DNA from: Arthrobacter sulfonylureivorans
GTDB lineage: Bacteria > Actinomycetota > Actinomycetes > Actinomycetales > Micrococcaceae
Reading direction: 5' to 3'
Length of the DNA: 64,000 nucleotides
NCBI GenBank assembly: GCA_004000035.1
Contig: RJAE01000008.1
Coordinates: 1 to 64,000 of the forward strand
Positions 18,876-26,774 of this stretch are shown in pieces. A program made the position numbers and the translations under genes. The notes under the pieces were generated by a model. That model ran no database searches, was not told the DNA's origin, and saw only the letters and a list, made by a program, of their open reading frames with translations. Position 1 is the first letter of the stretch. Each line of letters opens with the position of its first letter.

Positions 18876-21839
18876 GTGACTGTATTTGATTTCTTTGTCG
18901 GACAGGATCTGGTGCGTCCTCATGTCACCGAAGCCGACGCGGAGGACATCGCCCGCCGATTATTCGGCTTGTCGGGCAAAGCGCATGAACTCGGCAGCCA
19001 GCAGGACCGAAACTTCCGGATCGATGTCACGCAACCGGGAAACACCAGCTACCTGCTGAAAGTAGACAATAGTGCCTTTTCGGACGCGGAACTGGGCGCG
19101 CAGGAAGCTGCCATGCGGCATCTGGGGGCTCGCGGAGTGCGCGTACCGAAGCCCGTGGCAGGTCTCGACGGTGAGGTTACACAAAGGTGGACGTCGAACG
19201 GAACGGTGTTCAGGGCGCGCATGCTGACATACCTTGAGGGGGCGCCCCTTGCCAGCGAAGACTACCTCTCGCCCCACGTCACGGAAGCTATGGGGAGGCT
19301 GGCGGCGGAAGTGGCGAGAGGACTCGAGTCCTTTACTAGCGATGGCCTGGAGCGCATCCTTCAGTGGGATATGAGGAACGCAGCCAAGGTAGTTGATCAC
19401 TTGGTCGACTATGTGCCAGACCGGAAACGGCGGGACCTTCTGCTGAACCAGACAGCGAGTGCATTGGAACGGCTGGAACCGGTCTTCGGGGGCCTTCGGG
19501 AGCAGCCCATTCATGGCGACATCACTGATGACAATATCGTGTGCAGCCCCGCTTCTAAGGCCCTGTGCCTTCCCGATGGCGTCATCGATTTCGGCGACCT
19601 CGGAATGGGCTGGCTTGTCGCGGAACTGGCAGTCACTGTTGCGTCGATTTTGCATCACATGCCCGAACAGCCGCTTGCTGTGCTGGATGCAGTGTGCGCT
19701 TTTGACGCCATTATTCCCCTGACAGACGAAGAGATCAGCGCGCTGTGGCCACTGATCGTCCTGAGGGGTGCCGTTCTGGCCGTCAGCGGTGAACACCAGT
19801 TAAAGCTTGAAGCAGACAATTCCTACGCCGCGGCCCGTTCGGAAGCCGAATGGAAGGTCTTCGAGGTCGCGGGGAAAGTTGGCTGGAGCGAGGCTGAAGC
19901 CGCCATACGTGCCGCCTTGGGGCGCGAGCCCTTGCGGGGCGATGCCCGAATCAACGCCGTCCCGGCAGGTCTTTTCCCGGACTGCCTCCCCCCGGAGTAC
20001 GTTCCGATCGACCTCACGCCCACCAGCGTGGAACTGCACGACGGGCGTTGGGCGGATGGCGGGGTGGAAGCGGAGGTCGCGCATGTTGCCCTGGAAAGTG
20101 CTCCGGTCGTCGTGGCTCCTTATGGCCAGTATCGCTTGACACGTACCCAGGTCAACCTTCACTGCGAGCCCGAAACCTTCCCGCTCTTCACTGAGCTCTT
20201 CCTCAGCCCGGGAATGGCCGTGGTCTCCCCGGTCTCCGGGTCGATAGTAGATACAGTGGATGGCTCCCTACGCCTCTCGACCCCATCTTACGATTTGCGC
20301 ATCAGCGGACTGGAAACCGACCTGGAGTTTGGCCAAACGGTCGTGGCCGGGGACCAGCTGGGGACCACAGCAAGCACGGGATCCTCGCTTCACGGCGGAG
20401 CAGAGCTTTCGCGTCTTCGCATTCAGTGCATCGTTGAACCGGGCTTGGAGGCGCCCTGGTTCACCACCCCCTCGCGGGCTGCTGCTTGGGCCTCTCTCAC
20501 CCTCGATCCCGCTCCCCTCCTCGGTATGGAAGCGTCCAGACCTTTGGAAACGCCTGCGGCCGAAGTGCGACGACGCGAGCGAAATTTCGCCGCGGCTCAG
20601 GAACGTTATTACCGGCGCCCTCCCCAGTTTGAGCGCGGATGGCGCGAACACCTCTTCGACATAACCGGTCGCGGGTACCTGGATATGGTCAATAATGTAA
20701 CGGCAATTGGCCACAGCCATCCCCGCCTCGCGAGTGCCGTGCATCGCCAGATGCAGTTGCTCAACACCAACTCGCGTTTCCTTTACCGGGCACTTGCAGA
20801 CCTCAGCGAGCGGATCGTGGAGCTTGCTCCACACCCATCACTGGACACCGTCCTGCTCGTCAACAGCGGCACAGAAGCGGTGGATCTGGCTCTTCGGATG
20901 GCACAAATTCACACGGGCAGGCGCACGGTGGTAGCACTGCGCGAGGCTTACCACGGCTGGTCCATGGCTGCGGATGCAGTAAGCACTTCGGCATTCGACA
21001 ATCCGTCCGCTGAGGCCAGTCGTCCTGATTGGGTATCTATCGCCGAAGCCCCAAATCCCTACCGAGGGAAGCACCGCGGTCCGGGCAGCGCCACGAAGTA
21101 TGCGGATGAACTCGCCGTCCATTTAGAGCAGCTTGAACTGCAAGGCAAACCTCCAGCGGCCTTCATTTGCGAACCGGTTCTCGGCAATGCGGGGGGCGTC
21201 CTAATCCCTGACGGGTACTTGTCGGCCGTCTACAAGAAAGTGCGGGACCGCGGCGGACTGGCCATTGCCGACGAGGTGCAAGTGGGATACGGCCGGCTGG
21301 GCGAATACTTTTGGGGGGTGCAGCAGCAGGACGTGGCACCTGACATCATTACTGTCGCGAAGGCAATGGGCAACGCCTATCCCCTAGGTGCTGTAATCAC
21401 CCGTAAGGAAATCGCGGAATCCCTATCCCGTGAAGGCCAGTTCTTCTCCTCAGCAGGAGGCAGCCCCGTCAGTTCGGTAGCAGGCCTTGAAATTCTCAAT
21501 GTCCTGCGGGACGAAAAACTCCAGGAGAACGCACAGACCGTAGGAGCACACCTAACTGCACGCCTTCAGGAATTATCCGATAAGCACCAGATCATCGGAG
21601 CAGTCCACGGCGTGGGCCTGTATCTGGGCGTCGAGTTGGTTCGTGACCGATCAAGTCTGGAACCCGCACGCGAGGAAACGGCAGCCATTTGCGAGCGGCT
21701 GCTGCAGCTCGGAGTCATCATGCAGGCAACCTCGGAACGCCAAAACGTGCTCAAGATCAAACCCCCGCTTTGCATCTCGCGCAAAAGCGCTGACTTTTTC
21801 GTCGACACCCTCGACGAGGTACTCACTCACGGCTGGTAA
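18876..21839 (+). CDS. Fused APH-type kinase / M23-like domain / class III PLP aminotransferase (ammoniophospholyase-like)
   Basis: 987 residues, GTG start with GGAAGGA. Residues ~1-350: aminoglycoside-phosphotransferase fold, catalytic HGDITDDN (His213) and metal site VIDFGD. Residues ~430-530: a small beta domain like M23 peptidases or a lipoyl hairpin (VSPVSGSIV, GDQLGTTAST). Residues ~570-987: class III aminotransferase with the PLP lysine in AKAMGNAYPLG (Lys829) and ADEVQVGYGR. Separate human relatives are hydroxylysine kinase and the phosphohydroxylysine/phosphoethanolamine phospho-lyases. The fusion therefore probably phosphorylates an amino alcohol such as hydroxylysine or ethanolamine and eliminates phosphate and ammonia. 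Substrate is inferred. Confidence 0.82.
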   Translation: MTVFDFFVGQDLVRPHVTEADAEDIARRLFGLSGKAHELGSQQDRNFRIDVTQPGNTSYLLKVDNSAFSDAELGAQEAAMRHLGARGVRVPKPVAGLDGEVTQRWTSNGTVFRARMLTYLEGAPLASEDYLSPHVTEAMGRLAAEVARGLESFTSDGLERILQWDMRNAAKVVDHLVDYVPDRKRRDLLLNQTASALERLEPVFGGLREQPIHGDITDDNIVCSPASKALCLPDGVIDFGDLGMGWLVAELAVTVASILHHMPEQPLAVLDAVCAFDAIIPLTDEEISALWPLIVLRGAVLAVSGEHQLKLEADNSYAAARSEAEWKVFEVAGKVGWSEAEAAIRAALGREPLRGDARINAVPAGLFPDCLPPEYVPIDLTPTSVELHDGRWADGGVEAEVAHVALESAPVVVAPYGQYRLTRTQVNLHCEPETFPLFTELFLSPGMAVVSPVSGSIVDTVDGSLRLSTPSYDLRISGLETDLEFGQTVVAGDQLGTTASTGSSLHGGAELSRLRIQCIVEPGLEAPWFTTPSRAAAWASLTLDPAPLLGMEASRPLETPAAEVRRRERNFAAAQERYYRRPPQFERGWREHLFDITGRGYLDMVNNVTAIGHSHPRLASAVHRQMQLLNTNSRFLYRALADLSERIVELAPHPSLDTVLLVNSGTEAVDLALRMAQIHTGRRTVVALREAYHGWSMAADAVSTSAFDNPSAEASRPDWVSIAEAPNPYRGKHRGPGSATKYADELAVHLEQLELQGKPPAAFICEPVLGNAGGVLIPDGYLSAVYKKVRDRGGLAIADEVQVGYGRLGEYFWGVQQQDVAPDIITVAKAMGNAYPLGAVITRKEIAESLSREGQFFSSAGGSPVSSVAGLEILNVLRDEKLQENAQTVGAHLTARLQELSDKHQIIGAVHGVGLYLGVELVRDRSSLEPAREETAAICERLLQLGVIMQATSERQNVLKIKPPLCISRKSADFFVDTLDEVLTHGW

Positions 21840-21886
21840 CGACACGGCAACATCCCAACCCACAACAAGTGGGAGGACGACTGAGT

Positions 21887-22325
21887 CAGGAGAACGCCCA
21901 CTATCTCAAGAAGCAGCCCGGACTTGAAATCGTAATCTTGGAGGCTGAAGCAGCAGGTAGTGGAGCGTCGGGCCGAAACGGTGGCTGAATCTCGTACGGA
22001 ATACCCGGCCAGCACCGCTGCTACGCCAAATCGCATGGCGTTGACGCCGAAGTCCGATTCCAACGGGAAATCTTGCGGGCTGTGGTCCCCCAATGCGCTC
22101 AAGTTCAACCAGCCAAGCTGGCATGGGGGCTGGCCAAAGTGGTCGAAGCGCTCGGCGTACGGATATTTGAGGACACGCGGTCGTCGAAATCAAGCCTCAT
22201 GAGGCCCTCACCCGTGAGGGACACACGGCGCGTACCAACTTCGTGGTCAGGGGCACCGAAGGGTACACGTCATCCCTCCGTGGCCAGCGCCTCGCCTGTG
22301 GGTTCATTCAGCGGCTGTGCGACAC
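21887..22325 (+). pseudogene. DAO-family FAD-dependent oxidoreductase relic
   Basis: Pieces of an amine/amino-acid oxidase are spread over several frames. One reads HYLKKQPGLEIVILEAEAAG then SGASGRNGG (the FAD-binding start, stop TGA at 21986). A second reads GQHRCYAKSHGVDAEVRFQ and PAKLAWGLAKVVEALGVRIF. A third reads VVEIKPHEALTREGHTARTN then GTEGYTSSLRG. They resemble gamma-glutamylputrescine-oxidase-like proteins. The N-terminal tip and the whole C-terminal half are missing. It follows the kinase-aminotransferase gene and may once have been its operon partner. Confidence 0.75.
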
Positions 22326-22333
22326 CGAATTCC

Positions 22334-23694
22334 GGGACTGTCCGTTTAACGGTGGATCCACGGTTGGCATTTAGTTGATTCTTCCTTCGAAGGTGATGGC
22401 GAAGGCGTTCAGCGCCGGCTTCCACCGTGTGGCCCATCGTGCCCTGCCTTTGCCCGTGGGGTCCAGTGCCCGGGTGGCCAGATAGAGGCATTTCAGGGCT
22501 GCCTGCTCGGTAGGGAAATGGCCCCGGGCCCTGACCGCGCGCCGGTAGCGGGCGTTGACGGATTCGATGGCGTTGGTACTGCAGATGACGCGCCGGATTT
22601 CCACGTCGTAGTCCAGGAACGGCACGAACTCGCTCCACGCGTTCTCCCAGAGCCGGGTGATCGCCGGGTACTGCCGGCCCCATTTGCCGGAGAACTCGAC
22701 GAACCGTTCCTTCGCCGCGGCCTCGGACGGCGCCGTGTAGACCGGGCGCAGATCCCGCGACATCTCGTCCCAGTACTGCCGGGCAGCATAGCGGAAGGTG
22801 TTGCGGATCAGGTGCACGATGCAGGTCTGGACGACCGCGCGATCCCAGACGGTGTTGATCGCTTCGGGCAGGCCCTTGAGACCGTCACAGACCGTGATGC
22901 AGACGTCCTCCACGCCGCGGTTTTGGCTCTCGGTCAGGACCGAGAGCCAAAACTTCGCGCCCTCGCCGCCGTCCCCGGCCCAGAGCCCCAGGATGTCCCG
23001 CTCACCGCCGGTACTGACGCCGATGGCGACGTAGACCGGCCGGTTCGTGACCTGCCCGTCACGGACCTTGACGTGGATCGCGTCGACGAACACCACAGGA
23101 TAGATCCGGTCCAGGGGCCGGTTCTGCCACTCCGTCATCTCCCCGATCACCTTTTCGGTGATCCGGGAGATGGTGTCCTTGGAAACCCCGACACCGAATA
23201 CGTCAGCGAAATGGGCCGCGATTTCCCCGGTCGTGAGGCCCTTCGCGCTCAAGGACAACACGATCTCGTCCACGCCGGTCAGGCGCCGCTGGCGTTTCTT
23301 GACCGTCTGCGGGTCGAACGTGGATCCGGTGTCCCGTGGGACGTCGATCTGCACCGGCCCGATCTCGGTCAGGACCGTCTTCGTTCGCGTGCCGTTGCGG
23401 GAGTTCCCGCTCCCGCGCCCGTCCACATCGTGCTTTTCGTAACCGAGATGCTCATCCATCTCCGCCTCCAGCGCGGTCTCCAGGACGTTCTTCGTGAGCC
23501 GGTTCAACAGCCCGTCCGGGCCGACAAGCTCAATCCCTTGCTCTTTGGCCTGGGCCAGGAGCTGTTGCGCTAACTCTTGCTGATCCACATCCGTCGCCAT
23601 GGGGTCCATGGTGTCGCTCATGATCGGTCCCTCCCGCCAGGCACCGCCCGGCGTGTCAGGCCAACCCCGGATCCACCGTTATTCAGACACTCCC
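22334..23694. mobile_element. Complete IS256-family insertion sequence with target duplication
   Basis: About 1.36 kb bounded by imperfect inverted repeats: GGGACTGTCCGTTTAACGG at the left and, in reverse complement, GGGAGTGTCTGAATAACGG at the right; the match continues through GGTGGATCC. The 8 bases CGAATTCC flank both ends (22326-22333 and 23695-23702; the preceding C also matches), the length expected for IS256. It encodes one transposase on the minus strand. The intact ends and duplication suggest recent insertion. Confidence 0.9.
22371..23621 (-). CDS. IS256-family transposase (mutator type)
   Basis: 416 residues, the usual length. Recognisable blocks are NVLETALEAEMDEHLGYEKHD, RDTGSTFDPQTVKKRQRRL, LSAKGLTTGEIAAHFADVFG, the DDE aspartate in VVFVDAIHVKVRDG, the second Asp in VCDGLKGLPEAI, and the terminal STNAIESVNARYRRAVRARGHFP carrying the Glu. 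The frame is intact, so the element may be active. It lies 40-70 bases inside both ends of the element. Confidence 0.95.
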   Translation of the reverse strand: MSDTMDPMATDVDQQELAQQLLAQAKEQGIELVGPDGLLNRLTKNVLETALEAEMDEHLGYEKHDVDGRGSGNSRNGTRTKTVLTEIGPVQIDVPRDTGSTFDPQTVKKRQRRLTGVDEIVLSLSAKGLTTGEIAAHFADVFGVGVSKDTISRITEKVIGEMTEWQNRPLDRIYPVVFVDAIHVKVRDGQVTNRPVYVAIGVSTGGERDILGLWAGDGGEGAKFWLSVLTESQNRGVEDVCITVCDGLKGLPEAINTVWDRAVVQTCIVHLIRNTFRYAARQYWDEMSRDLRPVYTAPSEAAAKERFVEFSGKWGRQYPAITRLWENAWSEFVPFLDYDVEIRRVICSTNAIESVNARYRRAVRARGHFPTEQAALKCLYLATRALDPTGKGRARWATRWKPALNAFAITFEGRIN

Positions 23695-23710
23695 CGAATT
23701 CCCGCTTGCT

Positions 23711-24415
23711 TTAGGAGGCCGCCGGCAGAGCGGCCTTCATCGCGGCAAGCATCGCTTCGACCTGTCCGCTGAACACTTCGAATCCGTCCTTGATTCGCAG
23801 TTCGTCGTGATGTGCCGAGACGTAGGGGAAATCCTGCGGCCTTGCCGGCCGGTACTCCTGGACCCAGAAGTTTCCGCTGTCCGCCCCCGCCGCCGCGGCT
23901 GCAGCTAGCATGGCAGCGTTGCGGCCGCTGAGGGCCAGTACCAGATTCGAGTACATCTGGTACTGGAACACCGCCTCGCGGCCCTGCCAGCCTGCCCTGT
24001 GGACGGCCTCAAGGATGGCATCCACGGCGCGGACCTCATGCGGGCCCAGGGTGACACGGTAGAACGTGTGCATGGCCGCAGCAGGGTGGTCGCTGAAAGT
24101 ATGCCAGGCCCGGTAGGCCAGGTCCCGCAACGAATCCATCCACGATTCCAACGGTTCATAGCCGTCCAGCGAAATCCTGATCAATTCATCAGCGACTGCG
24201 GTTTCGATCTCGTCGCGGCTCGAGAAATGGCGGTACATCGCCGTGGGCGAGGCACCCAGTTCCTTCCCGAGCCGTGCGAACGTCAGGGCGTTAACGTTGC
24301 CCTCGTCGAGAATCCGCAGGGCCGCCTCCACGATGAGTTCCTTGGTCAAGGTGCCCCGGCCCAGCCGCTTTTGCTTACGGTGTGGGCGCGTCGGCGCCTC
24401 CGCAAGTTCTTCCAT
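23711..24415 (-). CDS. TetR-family transcriptional regulator
   Basis: 234 residues from ATG 24415 (GAAGGAT ribosome site). The N-terminal helix-turn-helix reads LIVEAALRILDEGNVNALTFARLGKELGASPTAMYRHFSSRDEI; the remaining two thirds is the ligand-binding helical domain. The gene is divergent from DUF3237 and the ABC transporter/amidase operon, with a palindromic operator between them, so it is the probable repressor of that operon. The IS256 element lies 17 bases beyond its stop and does not damage it. Confidence 0.87.
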   Translation of the reverse strand: MEELAEAPTRPHRKQKRLGRGTLTKELIVEAALRILDEGNVNALTFARLGKELGASPTAMYRHFSSRDEIETAVADELIRISLDGYEPLESWMDSLRDLAYRAWHTFSDHPAAAMHTFYRVTLGPHEVRAVDAILEAVHRAGWQGREAVFQYQMYSNLVLALSGRNAAMLAAAAAAGADSGNFWVQEYRPARPQDFPYVSAHHDELRIKDGFEVFSGQVEAMLAAMKAALPAAS

Positions 24416-24499
24416 GTTGACATCCTTCGCTGCACCGGCCGTCCGTCGATCCAAGCACGCTGGGGCGAGGTTCAGGCGGAATGACACAAACCCTAAATT

Positions 24500-24536
24500 A
24501 GTGAATGTTGTTGACTATAGCGTTCACTATGGTCAA
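24500..24536. promoter_or_regulatory. Palindromic operator before the DUF3237-ABC-amidase operon
   Basis: TTGACTATAG (24511-24520) and CTATGGTCAA (24527-24536) form an inverted repeat with one mismatch and a 6-base centre. A second overlapping pair, AGTGAA (24500-24505) and TTCACT (24524-24529), lies on it. The site covers an AT-rich stretch in an otherwise GC-rich region and lies between the divergent TetR gene and the operon, the normal place for a TetR operator. Confidence 0.65.
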
Positions 24537-24546
24537 TAGTACTGGC

Positions 24547-25047
24547 ATGACGAAGATCACATCCACTCTCGGGATCCGCGGAACCCAGCTTCCCGGACTG
24601 CAGTACCGCTTCAGCATCGTTGCCGAAGTCGCTCCCAACATCCCACTCGACAGCACCGAGGCCGGCGAGCTGGGCTTCATCCCGATCACAGGCGGCCCGG
24701 TGTCCGGAGACCTTGAGGGGAGCGTGGTTTCGGGCGGTGGCGACTGGTGCCTGCGCAAGGCGCCTGGCACCTACCGCGTCGAGGCCCGCTACGGCATCCG
24801 CACGACCGCCGGTTCCTATATCGACGTCTACAACACCGGGATCCTGAGCCGGCCGGAAGAGGAATCCGGCGCCATGAACCATGGTCGGCGTCGGGAGTAC
24901 TTCATGACCACGCCGGTGTTCCGCACCACCGATCCCGAGCTCGCCTGGCTGACCCGGTCCGTGTTCGTCGGACAGGCCGTCGCCGGCAATGGAGCGACCA
25001 CTATCGACGTTTTCGAAGTGCTCCTTCCCGGTACCGCTTCCGCCTAA
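24547..25047 (+). CDS. DUF3237-family protein
   Basis: 166 residues from ATG 24547; an ATG at 24529 lies within the operator and is less likely. No ribosome site is visible, so the mRNA may be nearly leaderless. The pattern PGLQYRFSIVAEVAPNIPLDST, VSGGGDWCLRKAPGTYRVEARYGIRTTAGSYIDVYNTGI and FMTTPVFRTTDPELAWLTRSVFVGQAV is the DUF3237 family (PF11578), a small beta-barrel family of unknown function often encoded with catabolic genes. First gene of the TetR-controlled operon. Confidence 0.8.
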   Translation: MTKITSTLGIRGTQLPGLQYRFSIVAEVAPNIPLDSTEAGELGFIPITGGPVSGDLEGSVVSGGGDWCLRKAPGTYRVEARYGIRTTAGSYIDVYNTGILSRPEEESGAMNHGRRREYFMTTPVFRTTDPELAWLTRSVFVGQAVAGNGATTIDVFEVLLPGTASA

Positions 25048-25111
25048 CCAGCGCTTCCTTTCCGCACCAGCCGTTCGACCGCCCGACATCACCCATACCA
25101 AAGGACAAAGC

Positions 25112-26695
25112 ATGAAACGTTCAACGTTTTCGGCCGGAGCTGCCCTTGCAGCCGCCGGGCTGCTGCTTACCGCATGCACCACATCCGGCTCTTCGAGCGG
25201 CGCTCCGGCCACAGCCGAGGGTGCCGCCCTTTCCACTGACACCGTCCGCACCACCATTGACCTGCCTGCGACACTCGATCCGACCCAGGGTCTTTCCCTG
25301 CCCGATTTCCTCGCTGCACGCATGGGTTATGACACCTTGGTGCGCAAGGATGAAGGAAACACCGTGGTCGGCGGTCTCGCGCAGTCCTGGGAGGGGACCC
25401 CCAAGGGAGCAGTCTTCACCCTGCGGCAGGGCCTGACCTGTTCCGATGGAACTCCGATCACTCCGTCAGTGGTCAAGGCCTCGTTGGAGTACCTGATCTC
25501 GCCCAAAACGGCTTCTGCTGCCGCACCGCAGGTATTCGGCCCGGCAGGGGCGCCGACGATCACCGCAGATGATGCCGCCAACACCGTTGACATCGCGTTG
25601 GCTGAACCGTGGCCCGACATGCTGGAAGGACTTTCCATCGCGCAGACCGGCATCATTTGCCCTGCCGGACTCGACGACCCCAAAGCTCTCGCCGCCGGCA
25701 CCGCTGCGGGCTCCGAATCCGGGCCTTACGTTCTGTCGGAGAAGGAACACGGCGTCCGGTACACCTACAGCCTGCGCGATGGCTATGATGCCTGGCCCGC
25801 CTATGCAAAGGAACTTCCGGGGCAGGCAGCACCAAAGATCCAATACAACGTCATCGTGGACAAGAACGCCACGGCCAACCAGTTGCTGGCAGGCCAGCTC
25901 GACATCGGTTTCGTGAACGCAAACAGCCTTCCGCGGTTCAAAGACAATGACGGTTTCTCCGTGACCAACGAGGCCTTCTCTGACTTCTACGTCCTGTTCA
26001 ACCAGCGTGAAGGCAGCCCGTTCACCGATCCGGAGAAGCGAACGGCCGTGGCGCAGGTACTCGACCGTACCGTATTCGAAGGCATCACCTCGATGGGTGA
26101 AGGCCAGGTGACCCAACAACTGGTGGCCGAGGGCACCCAGTGCTCCAGTCCGGACCAGTCCCCGGTAATCGCGGTGGATCAAGACGCCGCGAAGCCCGTT
26201 CTGGACGGGGTGAAGATCCGCATGGTCGGCGCCCAGATCCTGGGACCGCAGGGCTCCGGAAACGTGTACGTCCAGGAGCAACTCCGCGCTGCCGGCGCTG
26301 ACGTGACGCTGGAAAACCTCGACGTGGGCGGTTGGATCGGCACCGTTTTCGGTAAGCCGAGCGGCTGGGACATGACCGTCTACGCGGACCTGAACTTCAT
26401 CGGCACCATGTCCAACCCGCTGAACTCAATGGTCGGCCCGGCCATCGAAGACGGCGGCGGCAACGTCGGTGCCATCCAGAATGATGAGGCAGCGGCCGCG
26501 CTGGCAAAGTTCCGCGCGGCAGCGGACGATGACGCCCGGTGCGCGGCGCTTCAGGAGTCCATGAACTCCATCATCGCGAATGCCGATGCCATTCCGCTGA
26601 CCAATGACCCGCGGTTGATGGTCGCCGCAGATGGCTTCGCCGTCGTCTCTTATGGCGGCGCCCTGGACGACCAGCACAACCGAATCACCAAGTAA
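25112..26695 (+). CDS. ABC transporter substrate-binding lipoprotein (family 5, peptide/nickel type)
   Basis: 527 residues; AAAGGAC precedes ATG 25112. The signal peptide ends in the lipobox LLLTAC, so the mature protein is a lipoprotein on the outer face of the membrane. The family 5 pattern is visible: PATLDPTQGLSLPDFLAARMGYDTLVR, LAQSWEGTPKGAVFTLRQGLTCSDGTPIT and later DRTVFEGITSMGEG. Family members bind peptides, opines, nickel chelates or glycosides. The operon with amidase and amidohydrolase suggests an amide-containing ligand. Confidence 0.9.
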   Translation: MKRSTFSAGAALAAAGLLLTACTTSGSSSGAPATAEGAALSTDTVRTTIDLPATLDPTQGLSLPDFLAARMGYDTLVRKDEGNTVVGGLAQSWEGTPKGAVFTLRQGLTCSDGTPITPSVVKASLEYLISPKTASAAAPQVFGPAGAPTITADDAANTVDIALAEPWPDMLEGLSIAQTGIICPAGLDDPKALAAGTAAGSESGPYVLSEKEHGVRYTYSLRDGYDAWPAYAKELPGQAAPKIQYNVIVDKNATANQLLAGQLDIGFVNANSLPRFKDNDGFSVTNEAFSDFYVLFNQREGSPFTDPEKRTAVAQVLDRTVFEGITSMGEGQVTQQLVAEGTQCSSPDQSPVIAVDQDAAKPVLDGVKIRMVGAQILGPQGSGNVYVQEQLRAAGADVTLENLDVGGWIGTVFGKPSGWDMTVYADLNFIGTMSNPLNSMVGPAIEDGGGNVGAIQNDEAAAALAKFRAAADDDARCAALQESMNSIIANADAIPLTNDPRLMVAADGFAVVSYGGALDDQHNRITK

Positions 26696-26700
26696 CTCGG

Positions 26701-26736
26701 CCCGGGTGGGCGCCTGCCGGCAGGCGCCCACCCGGG
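26701..26736. terminator. Perfect 36-base palindrome between substrate-binding protein and amidase genes
   Basis: CCCGGGTGGGCGCCTGCC is followed immediately by its exact reverse complement, with no spacer. It starts 5 bases after the stop of the binding-protein gene. In ABC operons such stems protect the binding-protein mRNA or partly stop transcription so that the binding protein is made in excess of the membrane parts. No U-tract follows, so an mRNA-stabilising or attenuating stem is favoured over a full terminator. Confidence 0.75.
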
Positions 26737-26774
26737 ACCGGTTCCTCTTCACTCTTCCCATGTCAGGAGACACC

